Positions 26,278 to 33,715 are shown, numbered from the stretch's first letter. The stretch is 64,000 nt of DNA from Lachnospiraceae bacterium (GCA_024403455.1 JAKSRR010000003.1:62001-126000), one strand, 5' to 3'. Notes: a model not told the origin generated them from the letters alone. Numbers and translations: made by a program.

Positions 26278-26938
26278 CGGAAGCCTCCATTTTCTCTCTG
26301 ATAATGTCTCTTATGTAAATTCCGTCAATATCATTCTTCTCCAATTCCCGCATATAAGCTTCTCTGGCAGCTTCATCCCTTGCCTTTCGCTTCGGATAAT
26401 ATTCTTTATGATCTACTGGTGAATAATCCAGAAAATGAATCTGCTTGAAAGCCTTCTCGCTCAAAAGTACATACTGCTGCCCTAATGTTCCAAGATGCAT
26501 CGCATAGTCAAGCTGTTTTAATGATATTCCATTTCCGACAAAAGCTCTAGCAAAGGAAAAATAGGAATCATCTGCTCTGTAACCCACAATCACATCACTC
26601 TCTTTATATGTAGGCAAAAAGTGCTCTAACAAATACTCTCTCCCTCGCTTCTCTATAGGGGAGGATATACGTCCTATTCGATTATCCATAAGAATTGCAA
26701 GCCAGTTAAGAACACTATACTTTTCATCCGATAAATTCAAAGTCTTTAAATCCGTAAGATCGAGCTCATATCTATTGGCGTAACCATCGATACCATCATT
26801 GCAGCTCCATTCCTTGCACAGTTCTATATGCTCTGTACAGTAAAATCCTCTGCCATAATCATTATATGCTTTACCTGCACCATATTGTGGTTTTTCTATT
26901 ATATTTGACGAACCGTGGTACAAAATAATCTTATCCAC
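26261..26938 (-). CDS. DUF3990 protein, predicted ADP-ribosyltransferase-like toxin
   Basis: 225 residues. The start is GTG 26936-26938 with AAGGAGG 9 nt upstream. ILYHGSSNIIEKPQYGAGKA, followed by NDYGRGFYCTEHIELCKEWS, is the N-terminal pattern of DUF3990, a family with an ADP-ribosyltransferase-like fold (HGS... and ...YGRGFYCT...). Further blocks are DVIVGYRADDSYFSFARAFV and GTLGQQYVLLSEKAF; a Q/E-type catalytic residue may be in the latter. Enzymatic activity is predicted for the family, not shown here. The toxin gene comes first in the operon, unlike most systems. Confidence 0.78.
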   Translation of the reverse strand: MDKIILYHGSSNIIEKPQYGAGKAYNDYGRGFYCTEHIELCKEWSCNDGIDGYANRYELDLTDLKTLNLSDEKYSVLNWLAILMDNRIGRISSPIEKRGREYLLEHFLPTYKESDVIVGYRADDSYFSFARAFVGNGISLKQLDYAMHLGTLGQQYVLLSEKAFKQIHFLDYSPVDHKEYYPKRKARDEAAREAYMRELEKNDIDGIYIRDIIREKMEASDERLR

Positions 26939-26943
26939 CTAGG

Positions 26944-26999
26944 TATACCTCCTTAGAAGTAGTTGTCACAATTATACTTCCACAGAAGTATACCGTCAA
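26944..26999 (-). promoter_or_regulatory. Promoter and operators of the DUF3990/XRE operon
   Basis: TTGACG (26994-26999), a 17-bp spacer and TATAAT (26971-26976) form a strong promoter on the minus strand. The spacer contains a perfect inverted repeat TATACTTC-CACA-GAAGTATA (26973-26992). A degenerate copy, TATACCTC-CTTA-GAAGTA (26944-26961), overlaps the toxin ribosome binding site. Confidence 0.8.
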
Positions 27000-27054
27000 A
27001 TTATCCTGCAAAGAATGAAGATTTTTATTTGCTAATTTGTTTTTTCATAAAAAT

Positions 27055-27106
27055 AAGTCTCCTCGAGATTGGTGGTTTTTCACTCCCACTCTCTGCGAAG
27101 AGACTT
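27055..27106 (-). terminator. Large hairpin, probable terminator of the DUF4160 operon
   Basis: AAGTCTCCTCG (27055-27065) pairs, with one mismatch, to CGAAGAGACTT (27096-27106) across a 30-nt loop. On the minus strand it ends in ATTTTTATG. The 17-nt block GGTGGTTTTTCACTCCC inside the loop is unexplained. Confidence 0.5.
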
Positions 27107-27142
27107 ACTGCGTTAGCTTTCTATTTCTAAGTACAAATCAAT

Positions 27143-27205
27143 TTATAGCGCTTTTTTAACTTCTATGTTTTCTGCTGCCAATGTATTTTCAGAGTTATAC
27201 TTCAC
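27143..27205 (-). CDS. Possible 20-residue small ORF, coupled
   Basis: GTG 27203-27205 overlaps the stop of the upstream gene (GTGA) and is preceded by GGTGGAG. It reads MKYNSENTLAAENIEVKKAL and stops at 27143-27145. It may be a truncated gene start, a real micropeptide, or chance. Confidence 0.3.
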   Translation of the reverse strand: MKYNSENTLAAENIEVKKAL

Positions 27206-27390
27206 TTTATCTCCACCAATTTTCCAAGTTCTATATCGTAAATCATGGGCTTACGTTCAATATTCCTTCCAAAATCTTCTGGAAGTTTTTCCCCGAATCT
27301 TTCAATCTCATATGCATCAATTTGGGTCTGAATTTCTTCTATAGTTAAATCGCCAAAACCATGCATTTTTTCATCTTTATAACAAATCAT
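27202..27390 (-). CDS. Small hypothetical protein downstream of DUF2442
   Basis: 62 residues from ATG 27388-27390, preceded by GAGGAG. The frame is open further upstream, but those residues overlap the DUF2442 gene. The sequence MICYKDEKMHGFGDLTIEEI ... YEIERFGEKLPEDFGRNIER is acidic and probably helical in the middle. No family recognised. It is the third gene of a DUF4160-DUF2442 operon. Confidence 0.6.
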   Translation of the reverse strand: MICYKDEKMHGFGDLTIEEIQTQIDAYEIERFGEKLPEDFGRNIERKPMIYDIELGKLVEIK

Positions 27391-27418
27391 ACTTTTATCT
27401 CCTCGTAAATATCTTTCA

Positions 27419-27715
27419 TCAGATTGCTTCAACTGATTCATAAGGATAACTTTCAGCATAGACTGTTTCAGGTGCAATATCTATTTCACCATTATCCCAT
27501 GTCATAACTCCATGAAATATGCTGACATTTTTAAATATTTCCTCATTTCGTAAAGGCTCAAATGCACTACCAGTCAAAGTTGTTGTATCAAAAAGTCTTT
27601 TTTCTCCTGATGTAAATGTTACTAACACCATTCCTCCACGAAGTGGTAAAGCTTCTTTGACACGAATTTCTTCTAAATTATTTCCTGCATAGCAGATTCC
27701 ATTTACTATATACAT
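27419..27715 (-). CDS. DUF2442-family protein
   Basis: 98 residues. The pattern IRVKEALPLRGGMVLVTFTS GEKRLFD ... WDNGEIDIAPETVY is that of DUF2442, a small beta-rich family nearly always encoded next to DUF4160 proteins. Pairs of this type have been treated as candidate toxin-antitoxin or stress modules, but no activity is established. It lies 11 nt after the DUF4160 gene. Confidence 0.8.
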   Translation of the reverse strand: MYIVNGICYAGNNLEEIRVKEALPLRGGMVLVTFTSGEKRLFDTTTLTGSAFEPLRNEEIFKNVSIFHGVMTWDNGEIDIAPETVYAESYPYESVEAI

Positions 27716-27726
27716 ACATTTCCCTC

Positions 27727-27990
27727 TTACATTGGAGCAATCTTCTCAAAATGTTCACCTACAACTGCCAGATTCCACGCTGCATAAGCTTCTTCTTCAT
27801 GGAACGCTAGCCATCCCGTCACCATTTTTAATTGTTTATGTGGTAATGATCCTGCCAACAATTCACCATCTATACCAACTACAGCTTCATACTCACCATA
27901 ATATACATGCACATGAGGCTTATTATGTTGCTTAGTATCTTTGAATAACATGTATATTATCATTCCACCAAAACGACTCAACTCTGGCAT
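27727..27990 (-). CDS. DUF4160-family protein
   Basis: 87 residues, full length. Diagnostic motifs are SRFGGMIIYM, KPHVHVYYGEYEAVVGIDG and LPHKQLKMVTGWLAFHEEE. The conserved HVHV-Y pattern suggests metal binding or catalysis, though this is untested. First gene of a three- or four-gene operon with GGAGG upstream of ATG 27988-27990. Confidence 0.85.
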   Translation of the reverse strand: MPELSRFGGMIIYMLFKDTKQHNKPHVHVYYGEYEAVVGIDGELLAGSLPHKQLKMVTGWLAFHEEEAYAAWNLAVVGEHFEKIAPM

Positions 27991-28020
27991 AAACTACCTC
28001 CAATCAAATCCTTTTTGCTA

Positions 28021-28050
28021 ATTATAACAAACTAGTTTATTAGATACCAA
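28021..28050 (-). promoter_or_regulatory. Promoter of the DUF4160 operon with palindrome
   Basis: TTGGTA (28045-28050), an 18-bp spacer and TATAAT (28021-28026). The palindrome AAACTAGTTT (28029-28038) lies in the spacer, the same layout as the two toxin-antitoxin promoters at 5163 and 26971. Confidence 0.6.
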
Positions 28051-28123
28051 TTATAAAACTATCCAACTATGCTTTGATTATACTCTTTATTCCAAAGGCG
28101 AATTCGATAAATTCATTATAAGC

Positions 28124-28153
28124 AAAAAAGACCGCACTCCGAAGCCCCAGTCT
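28124..28153 (-). terminator. Terminator after the tRNA-like remnant
   Basis: On the minus strand AGACTG pairs with CGGTCT (one G-U) and is followed by six T. It closes transcription of the 28190 gene. Confidence 0.55.
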
Positions 28154-28156
28154 CAG

Positions 28157-28190
28157 TGCCGCTAACTGGAATCGAACCTGCATGGTCTAT
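28157..28190 (-). other. Degenerate tRNA-Leu 3'-half remnant
   Basis: The minus strand here (GATAGACCATGCAGG, TTCGATTCCAGTTAGCGGC) matches the variable arm, T-arm and acceptor 3' side of the intact tRNA-Leu at 28848-28927 at about 27 of 34 positions, with TGCAGGTTCGATTCC identical. The T-stem has an A-A mismatch, and no 5' half, D-arm or anticodon arm exists upstream, so it is not a functional tRNA. It begins inside the stop codon of the membrane-protein gene. The intact tRNA and this remnant thus bracket that gene. Confidence 0.65.
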
Positions 28191-28729
28191 CAGCTTTTCT
28201 CTACCTCTTCACCACGCATTTTCTTATTTTTTCTAATAATTTCCTCTTCCGAATAAAATGAAATTTTGTTTTTTGTCAAAGCATTATAAAGATACTTTAT
28301 AAGCTCATCCACATCTTTCTCCTGGTCTTCAAAAAAACTCCTTCCCAGAAGTTCTGGATATACAAAATGGAGCGGCCCCCTTTCCTTGTTCTCATTCTTA
28401 ACGGACACGCACAAAAAGCCTCGTTCACAATCAAACACAATTGTATATCTCCTAGGCTTATACACATAAGTAAAAACAAACGTACACTCTGGACCTGGCC
28501 CATATAAATTCTGCAATTCTATCTTGTCTCCAAAATAGGCATTCATTAGTCTGTAAACACGATTCATTCCCTTATGTGATATGCTTTCTCCATTATAGGC
28601 AAATGATTCATTACGTTCTACCGTATTTTCAGAACGTGGCTTTAGGCTTTTGGAAGGACTCTTCAACACAATAAATCTCCCTACAAGCATAGCTATGATT
28701 ATCAACGCACTTACTATTAAATAATACAT
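28190..28729 (-). CDS. Single-pass membrane protein, hypothetical
   Basis: 179 residues from ATG 28727-28729, with GGAGAAG at proper distance. The open frame upstream to 28921 is a false extension through the tRNA-Leu gene. One N-terminal helix (MYYLIVSALIIIAMLVGRFI) is followed by a soluble alpha/beta domain (NRVYRLMNAYFGDKIELQNL ... TYVYKPRRYTIVFDCERGFL) and a basic/acidic C-terminal helix. Family not recognised. It sits alone between an intact tRNA-Leu and a degenerate tRNA 3'-half, a layout typical of cargo at a tRNA integration site. Confidence 0.65.
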   Translation of the reverse strand: MYYLIVSALIIIAMLVGRFIVLKSPSKSLKPRSENTVERNESFAYNGESISHKGMNRVYRLMNAYFGDKIELQNLYGPGPECTFVFTYVYKPRRYTIVFDCERGFLCVSVKNENKERGPLHFVYPELLGRSFFEDQEKDVDELIKYLYNALTKNKISFYSEEEIIRKNKKMRGEEVEKS

Positions 28730-28801
28730 AAAATATCTTCTCCAACAATTCTTAGCCAAATTATTAGCCACTTTTTGAAAATCAAGGAAAAATTTGAGTA
28801 T

Positions 28802-28837
28802 AAAAAAATGCTGAGCATCCAAGAAACTCAGCATTTT
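28802..28837 (-). terminator. Terminator of tRNA-Leu
   Basis: AAAATGCTGAG (28805-28815) pairs with CTCAGCATTTT (28827-28837), with a T-run on the minus strand. It lies 10 nt after the tRNA. Confidence 0.8.
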
Positions 28838-28847
28838 CAATGTTTCG

Positions 28848-28927
28848 TGCGGATAACAGGAATCGAACCTGCACGGTCTCCCACCAGAACCTAAATCTGG
28901 CGCGTCTGCCAGTTCCGCCATATCCGC
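28848..28927 (-). tRNA. tRNA-Leu (anticodon UAG)
   Basis: 80 nt on the minus strand. Acceptor GCGGATA pairs with TATCCGC and the discriminator is A. The anticodon stem-loop is CCAGA-TTTAGGT-TCTGG with anticodon TAG. A long variable arm (class II) and T-arm GCAGG-TTCGATT-CCTGT follow. CCA is not encoded. All stems pair, so it should be functional. Confidence 0.95.
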
Positions 28928-28991
28928 TTAACCTTTGAAATAGTAACAAAGAGCTGGGAAAATGTCAAGATTTCGAGACAGCACTCTCTTA

Positions 28992-29420
28992 TTATTCTGC
29001 CTTCTGCTCTTCCTCTCCTGCCAGCTGATAAGTATCACTTTCTGCTGTAGTAATAAGATCTAAGGTTCTGGTTTCCAAATCATCCATCTCCTTTTTCATG
29101 CGGGGATAGGTCTTCACATCCTTATAAATAAAGTAAATTGCAAACAGCATAAGGAAAATGGCCAGTCCTGTGGAAAAAGGTACGGAGATTCCCAGCGCAG
29201 GTAATGCCTTAAACACAGTCGCTGCTGTACCAATCAGGGATACGATGGTTCTTAGATATGCCAAATGCGTCTGTTCCACAGAAAGACGACTATTCTTAAA
29301 GGCAAGTTCTGTTCGAACCTTACTTAGCTCTGTTCTTTCCCTAGCAAGAACATCCTGATTTCTCGCCAGTGCTTCTTTTAATTTCATCTTTTCAGGTATG
29401 GTTTTATTCGACTGACTCAT
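28992..29420 (-). CDS. DUF202 (YidH-like) membrane protein
   Basis: 142 residues. A charged N-terminal helix, probably coiled-coil (about 10-45), leads into VEQTHLAYLRTIVSLIGTAA, the signature of DUF202, and two to three membrane helices. A second charged helix closes the protein. GGAGG precedes ATG 29418-29420. Function of the family is unknown. Confidence 0.8.
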   Translation of the reverse strand: MSQSNKTIPEKMKLKEALARNQDVLARERTELSKVRTELAFKNSRLSVEQTHLAYLRTIVSLIGTAATVFKALPALGISVPFSTGLAIFLMLFAIYFIYKDVKTYPRMKKEMDDLETRTLDLITTAESDTYQLAGEEEQKAE

Positions 29421-29477
29421 AAGAATACCTCCTTACCCACGTAACCCTTATTCATATATAGACGCTGTTTTACTACT

Positions 29478-30452
29478 TTATCCCGGTATGTTAGAGCACA
29501 GCATCAACTGATCCCCTGGAAGGATGATTTCTCCCGCTTTTACTTCTAGGAGTTCTCCGCCACGCACAATGGCCTGCACATATAATCCCGTCGGGAGATC
29601 CAAATTCTCTAATGCAACATTGCCATACTGTTCTTCTGTTGCCGTAACCTTTACAAAATTGCGACTGCTATTCTGACGATTCCTTGCTTCCACTTCAGAG
29701 TAACGGCTAACGAATCCCGCACTGATAATACCAGTAGGGATAGCCACCATGCCAACACCTAGGAAGGAAATAAGTATCGCTGCAATCCTGCCGCCAATGG
29801 TAATGGGGTAAATATCACCATACCCCACCGTTAGTAGGGCAGATACCGACCACCAGATTCCTGCAAATGCATTATCAAATGCTTCTGGCTGTGCTTCATG
29901 CTCTAATCCATACATACAGAGAGAGGCCGCCAGCATAAGAATCAGAATCATCACCATGGAAGATATGATTTGGCTTCTCTTGGACTTTAAAACATCAGTG
30001 ATAACATTAAATGCGTCATAAGTAGAATTCAGCTTAAACAAACGCATAATTCTTACAACACGAAGAATACGAAGCACCACGATTCCCTGGGATAATTCAT
30101 AGGGAAGGAAGAACGTCAGAATCGTCAATAAATCAATAATTCCATAAAAGGAAAAAACAAACTTAAAAACAGATCGAAACCAACTCTTCTCCTTCGGATA
30201 AAGGAGGTTTGCTGTCCAAATTCTAAGAAGATACTCTACGCCAAAGATTGCTACTATAACTGCATCAACCTGAAATAGCAGATGGTAGTAAGGACGAACC
30301 TCTTCAAAAGTCTGGGCGATAGTAATCCCCACGCTGATGAAAACCATCACCGAAATCATGATATCAAATAAAATACTGGGCACGTCACCATCCTGCCCAA
30401 TCTGAATAATCCTAAATATTCTTTCTTTGATACTCTTCTTCTCTTTATTCAT
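29478..30452 (-). CDS. Voltage-gated-like six-helix potassium channel
   Basis: 324 residues. Six membrane helices (about 30-250), with an S4-like segment carrying evenly spaced arginines (VLRILRVVRIMRLFK, R128/R131/R134/R137) and a pore loop with TVGYGD (208-213), the K+ selectivity filter. The C-terminal ~75 residues are cytoplasmic and beta-rich, ending GEIILPGDQLMLCS, like a short RCK/TrkA_C-type domain. It likely conducts K+ in response to voltage. No partner gene is adjacent. Confidence 0.92.
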   Translation of the reverse strand: MNKEKKSIKERIFRIIQIGQDGDVPSILFDIMISVMVFISVGITIAQTFEEVRPYYHLLFQVDAVIVAIFGVEYLLRIWTANLLYPKEKSWFRSVFKFVFSFYGIIDLLTILTFFLPYELSQGIVVLRILRVVRIMRLFKLNSTYDAFNVITDVLKSKRSQIISSMVMILILMLAASLCMYGLEHEAQPEAFDNAFAGIWWSVSALLTVGYGDIYPITIGGRIAAILISFLGVGMVAIPTGIISAGFVSRYSEVEARNRQNSSRNFVKVTATEEQYGNVALENLDLPTGLYVQAIVRGGELLEVKAGEIILPGDQLMLCSNIPG

Positions 30453-30543
30453 GGTCTACTACTGTAAAAATATTCTTTCCCTGAACGCCTGCCTCTCAAA
30501 GCAGCAAAGTCCGAATGAATCATTATCATCATTTTATCATAGA

Positions 30544-31380
30544 TTATGCAATTCTTTTTATCTTTCCCAAAATCCAGAAAACAAGGAATGCTAAAAAGTC
30601 CATAGCAACAATCGTTGCCCCCACCGGCGTAGACAATAGCATGGATAACAGCATTCCAAGGATTGTGCAAACCACACCAGTGACTGCACTACAGATAATG
30701 ACAGATTTAAACCGCACACATACGCGCATCGCTGAAAGCGCTGGGAATATAATTAATGCCGAAATCAACAACGAACCAATTAGATTCATCCCCATAACAA
30801 TAATGATTGCTGTGATGACGGCAAGCAGCAGCTTATATGCCCCCACCCGAAGGCCCGTGGCTCCAGCGAATCCTTCATCGAAAGTAATGGCAAAAATTCG
30901 ATTATAAAACAGTACAAAAATAAGAATCACAATGAAACTCAAAATAGCGGTGAACACAACATCCTTTCGTGTCAGCGTCAAAATGGAGCTGGATCCAAAG
31001 AGTGTACTACACACATCTCCTGCAACATTCGCAGAGCTTTTCGATTTACTCATAACAAGGTAGCCTAACGCCAGTGCCCCCACAGACAACATCGCAATAA
31101 CCGCGTCTCCGCCTACCTTAGAATTTGTTCCTGTACGTAGCAGTAGCACCGCCGCTAAAATGGTTACCGGAAGAATAAAAAACATATTGTTGGTCAGTTT
31201 CATTACGGAAGCAATGGCCATAGCACCAAACGCCACATGAGAAAGACCGTCTCCAATAAAAGAGAATCTCTTCAACACAAGAGATACCCCTAATAAAGAG
31301 GCACATAATGCAATGAGAACGCCTACAATCAGCGCAAACCATACAAAGGGATACTGCAGATATGTAAATAATCTATCCAA
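30544..31380 (-). CDS. znuB: Zinc/manganese ABC transporter permease
   Basis: 278 residues from TTG 31378-31380, preceded by AAGGAGG inside the end of znuC. The frame is open to 31437, but that would overlap znuC by 65 nt and add a basic tail foreign to the family. Eight to nine membrane helices with ABC-3 family blocks (SFIGDGLSHVAFGAMAI; GMNLIGSLLISALIIFPALS). It forms the channel of the znuABC importer. Specificity for Zn2+ is inferred from the neighbouring Fur-family regulator and substrate-binding protein; Mn2+ is possible. Confidence 0.92.
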   Translation of the reverse strand: MDRLFTYLQYPFVWFALIVGVLIALCASLLGVSLVLKRFSFIGDGLSHVAFGAMAIASVMKLTNNMFFILPVTILAAVLLLRTGTNSKVGGDAVIAMLSVGALALGYLVMSKSKSSANVAGDVCSTLFGSSSILTLTRKDVVFTAILSFIVILIFVLFYNRIFAITFDEGFAGATGLRVGAYKLLLAVITAIIIVMGMNLIGSLLISALIIFPALSAMRVCVRFKSVIICSAVTGVVCTILGMLLSMLLSTPVGATIVAMDFLAFLVFWILGKIKRIA

Positions 31381-32092
31381 TGCTGTTTCCCTCCTTTTCC
31401 TTATAAGCCTCCACCGTTCCAAAGAACGAATCTTCACGACTCACCTTTAATACGTGGGTTGCATGCTGCAGCGCGGCTTCCTGGTCGTGAGAGACCATAA
31501 TAATAGCCAGACCACTTACTTTATTCAGTTTGTGAAGCATATCATAAAGTTCTGCCGTTGTCTTTGCATCCAGTCCCGCTGTGGGTTCATCTAAGAGAAG
31601 TAATTTCTCAGAGGCACACAATGCTCTCGCCAGAAGCACTCTCTGCTGCTGCCCGCCGGAAAGATTACGAAAACTCTTATCTTTTAGATCTGCAATGGCC
31701 ATACGTTCCAGATTCTTCATAGCCCGTTCTTTTTCCGCTTTTCCAAAGAAGAGACGTTTGCCTAGTCTGGAAAGGCATCCTGAAAGCACAATCTCCCATA
31801 CCGATGCTGGAAAATCTTTCTGCACTTGGGTCTTTTGAGGCAGATATCCGATTTCATAATGCTTCATATCCCCATAATGCATTTCCCCTGCAATAGGCTT
31901 TACCTGATGCACCAGAGTCTTCATAAGAGTACTCTTTCCCGCACCATTTTCTCCTAAGACAACCACGTAGTCACCTGCATTAATAGTAAAGGAAATTCCT
32001 TCTGCCACAGGCTGTCCATCATACCCAAGCGTCAAATTTTTGCAAGTAATACAGTTTTTTGAAATTGTTTTTCGCGTAATCGCTTTCGACAT
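31373..32092 (-). CDS. znuC: Zinc/manganese ABC transporter ATP-binding protein
   Basis: 239 residues, one ABC ATPase. Walker A GENGAGKSTLMKT, signature LSGGQQQRVLLARAL, Walker B LLLLDEPTAGLD and the switch histidine VSHDQE are all intact. Partner of the overlapping permease gene and of the lipoprotein gene 9 nt upstream. Confidence 0.95.
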   Translation of the reverse strand: MSKAITRKTISKNCITCKNLTLGYDGQPVAEGISFTINAGDYVVVLGENGAGKSTLMKTLVHQVKPIAGEMHYGDMKHYEIGYLPQKTQVQKDFPASVWEIVLSGCLSRLGKRLFFGKAEKERAMKNLERMAIADLKDKSFRNLSGGQQQRVLLARALCASEKLLLLDEPTAGLDAKTTAELYDMLHKLNKVSGLAIIMVSHDQEAALQHATHVLKVSREDSFFGTVEAYKEKEGNSIG

Positions 32093-32101
32093 CGTCTTTT
32101 C

Positions 32102-33061
32102 CTACCTATAGAGTGCTTGTTTTAACACTGCTAAATTATTCTTCATAATAGAAAGATAAGTTTCCCCATCCTTCGTAGAAATCGTCTGCATCGCATTTAG
32201 TACCAGAAGTTCCCCATTTCTATCTGCAGCTTCCAACACACTTCTTGCAATGGTTTCCTTACTGCCTTCCGTCACAAAAATCTCATCCAGTTCTAGTTCA
32301 TTCACTTTGTCTGCTAGAAAGATGACGGTTTCAAAACTGGCATCTGTTTCACTGGAACATCCCGGGAAAGCCGCATAATAGGTTAGCCCCATCTCTTCTG
32401 CCAAATATCGAAAAGGGAATCTGTCAGCCACCAGTATGGTATGCAGATCCGCATTCTCTGCCACATTCGCATAGTCAGATGCTAACATTCTTAATTCTGC
32501 AGCATAATTAGCATAATTATCTTCCAGCCTAGCTTCATCCTCTGGAAACAGCGTAAGAAGCGTATTCTCTATTTCTGCGCAGATTCTAGTCGCTCCCGAA
32601 AGACTTAACCAAACATGCTCATCTAATTCTTCTTCCTCTGACTCTTCTTCCTCCTCGGCTTCCATTCCTTCCACAATCTCTTCTTCCAACAATAGATCAC
32701 TGACTACGTCCATCATTTTAATGACAGCGGGACCATCTGTTTCAGGCATGGCATCAATCACCCATGGATCTAGGGATCCGCCAACCGCTATCACAAGATC
32801 ACTCTCTTGAATTTTCACCACATCATCTACCGTAGGCTGATAGAAATGTAAATCCTGTCCTCCCCCTAGCCAGTAAATCTCCAACTTTCCATTCGACGGG
32901 ATGCCATCTGTCAATGTACATACCCAGTCATAGGCTGGAAAGGACGTACATATGATAGTGACTTTGTCATCTGCATTTTGCACACCACAACTGCAACATA
33001 CCCCAAGGCAAAGCAGGGTACTAAGGCAAAGCATGTATATTTTTTGAACTTTGTTTTTCAT
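32102..33061 (-). CDS. znuA: Zinc/manganese ABC transporter substrate-binding lipoprotein
   Basis: 319 residues from ATG 33059-33061 (AGGAAAG upstream). Two in-frame starts lie 18 and 24 nt further up. A lipoprotein signal ends LCLGVC-C or CCSC, followed by the cluster-9 binding fold. A long Glu-rich loop (GMEAEEEEESEEEELDE) and HVWLS occur before the second lobe; in zinc-binding ZnuA proteins this loop is acidic/His-rich and the His in HVWLS binds metal. The loop here has Glu but almost no His. Between zur and znuC in one operon. Confidence 0.92.
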   Translation of the reverse strand: MKNKVQKIYMLCLSTLLCLGVCCSCGVQNADDKVTIICTSFPAYDWVCTLTDGIPSNGKLEIYWLGGGQDLHFYQPTVDDVVKIQESDLVIAVGGSLDPWVIDAMPETDGPAVIKMMDVVSDLLLEEEIVEGMEAEEEEESEEEELDEHVWLSLSGATRICAEIENTLLTLFPEDEARLEDNYANYAAELRMLASDYANVAENADLHTILVADRFPFRYLAEEMGLTYYAAFPGCSSETDASFETVIFLADKVNELELDEIFVTEGSKETIARSVLEAADRNGELLVLNAMQTISTKDGETYLSIMKNNLAVLKQALYR

Positions 33062-33088
33062 GCGATACACTTTCCTCATGAACACCCT

Positions 33089-33526
33089 TTATTCGTTTGC
33101 CTTTATAGATTTCGTCTGACATTTATCACAAAGGCCATTCAGCATAGAACCAGAACAATCTAATTTAAACCCATGATGTTCCTCCAAATGCTCCGCTATT
33201 TCCTTCATAAAATGACATTCCATATGATAGATTTTCCCACACTTATTACACTGCATATGAATATGATCCTTGCAGCTAGATTCACCACCATACTGGTATC
33301 TGGCGCTTCCTTCTTCAGGATTCTTGTATTTCATAAGAATCCCTTCGTCTGCCAGTTTATCCAGATTCCGATAAACCGTTGTGAGATTCATAGTCTCCTG
33401 CTTTTCTTCCAGATAGTTATACAAATCTCTGGCAGTAAAGGAACGTCCTGTCTGCATTTTTAAATAGGTCTCTATGCTTTGTTTGCTTCTGGTTTTATAC
33501 TTACGATCCATATCATTCCCCATCAT
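33089..33526 (-). CDS. zur: Fur-family metal regulator, probably Zur
   Basis: 145 residues, one Fur domain: winged helix (RSFTARDLYNYLEEKQETMN ... TTVYRNLDKLADEGIL) and a dimerisation region with DHIHMQCNKCGKIYHMECHF and CDKC, the two CX2C pairs that hold structural zinc. As first gene of a znuABC operon it is best read as the zinc regulator Zur. ATG 33524-33526 and 33521-33523 lack a clear ribosome binding site, and ATG 33509-33511 follows GGGG; the true start is uncertain. Its likely operators overlap the promoter region immediately upstream. Confidence 0.85.
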   Translation of the reverse strand: MMGNDMDRKYKTRSKQSIETYLKMQTGRSFTARDLYNYLEEKQETMNLTTVYRNLDKLADEGILMKYKNPEEGSARYQYGGESSCKDHIHMQCNKCGKIYHMECHFMKEIAEHLEEHHGFKLDCSGSMLNGLCDKCQTKSIKANE

Positions 33527-33536
33527 GAAACTCTAT

Positions 33537-33597
33537 ATGCAAATTTGCAAATCATTCACATTTGCAAATCTTTTACATTTGCAAACCATTTGCAATT
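33537..33597. promoter_or_regulatory. Array of four ATTTGCAA-type boxes (putative Zur operators)
   Basis: ATTTGCAAAT occurs at 33543-33552 and 33560-33569, ATTTGCAAAC at 33577-33586 and ATTTGCAATT at 33588-33597. Spacing is 17, 17 and 11 bp. The boxes fill the early transcribed region between the zur promoter -10 and the zur start. Position suggests autoregulation by the Fur-family protein; the binding protein is inferred. Confidence 0.65.
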
Positions 33598-33623
33598 TTA
33601 ATCTATTTTGCTTTCTTTTTCAA
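33595..33623 (-). promoter_or_regulatory. zur-znuABC promoter
   Basis: On the minus strand TTGAAA (33618-33623), a 17-bp spacer and TAAAAT (33595-33600). The -10 overlaps the last of the four repeat boxes. Confidence 0.7.
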
Positions 33624-33656
33624 GTGTTTTAGCTCCTTATCGGTACCCCCGCTTCA

Positions 33657-33685
33657 TTGACGTTTTCCCCATAAAATGGTACATT
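33657..33685 (+). promoter_or_regulatory. Promoter of the structured leader and TerB-like gene
   Basis: TTGACG (33657-33662), a 17-bp spacer and TACATT (33680-33685). Predicted start near 33692, leaving a ~168-nt leader. Diverges from the zur promoter. Confidence 0.65.
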
Positions 33686-33715
33686 ATCAGTGTTATAGTC
33701 ATTAATTTTATTTAT

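Noticed and set aside
28157..28190. Second tRNA-Leu gene
   Set aside because: Only the 3' part exists, the T-stem has a mismatch and there is no anticodon arm.
28730..28921. N-terminal extension of the 28190 gene (MAELADAPDLGSGGRPCR...)
   Set aside because: It is a translation of the tRNA-Leu gene, a well-known artefact; a proper ribosome binding site precedes ATG 28727-28729.
31381..31437. Longer znuB start
   Set aside because: It would overlap znuC by 65 nt and add a basic tail; TTG 31378-31380 has an ideal AAGGAGG.
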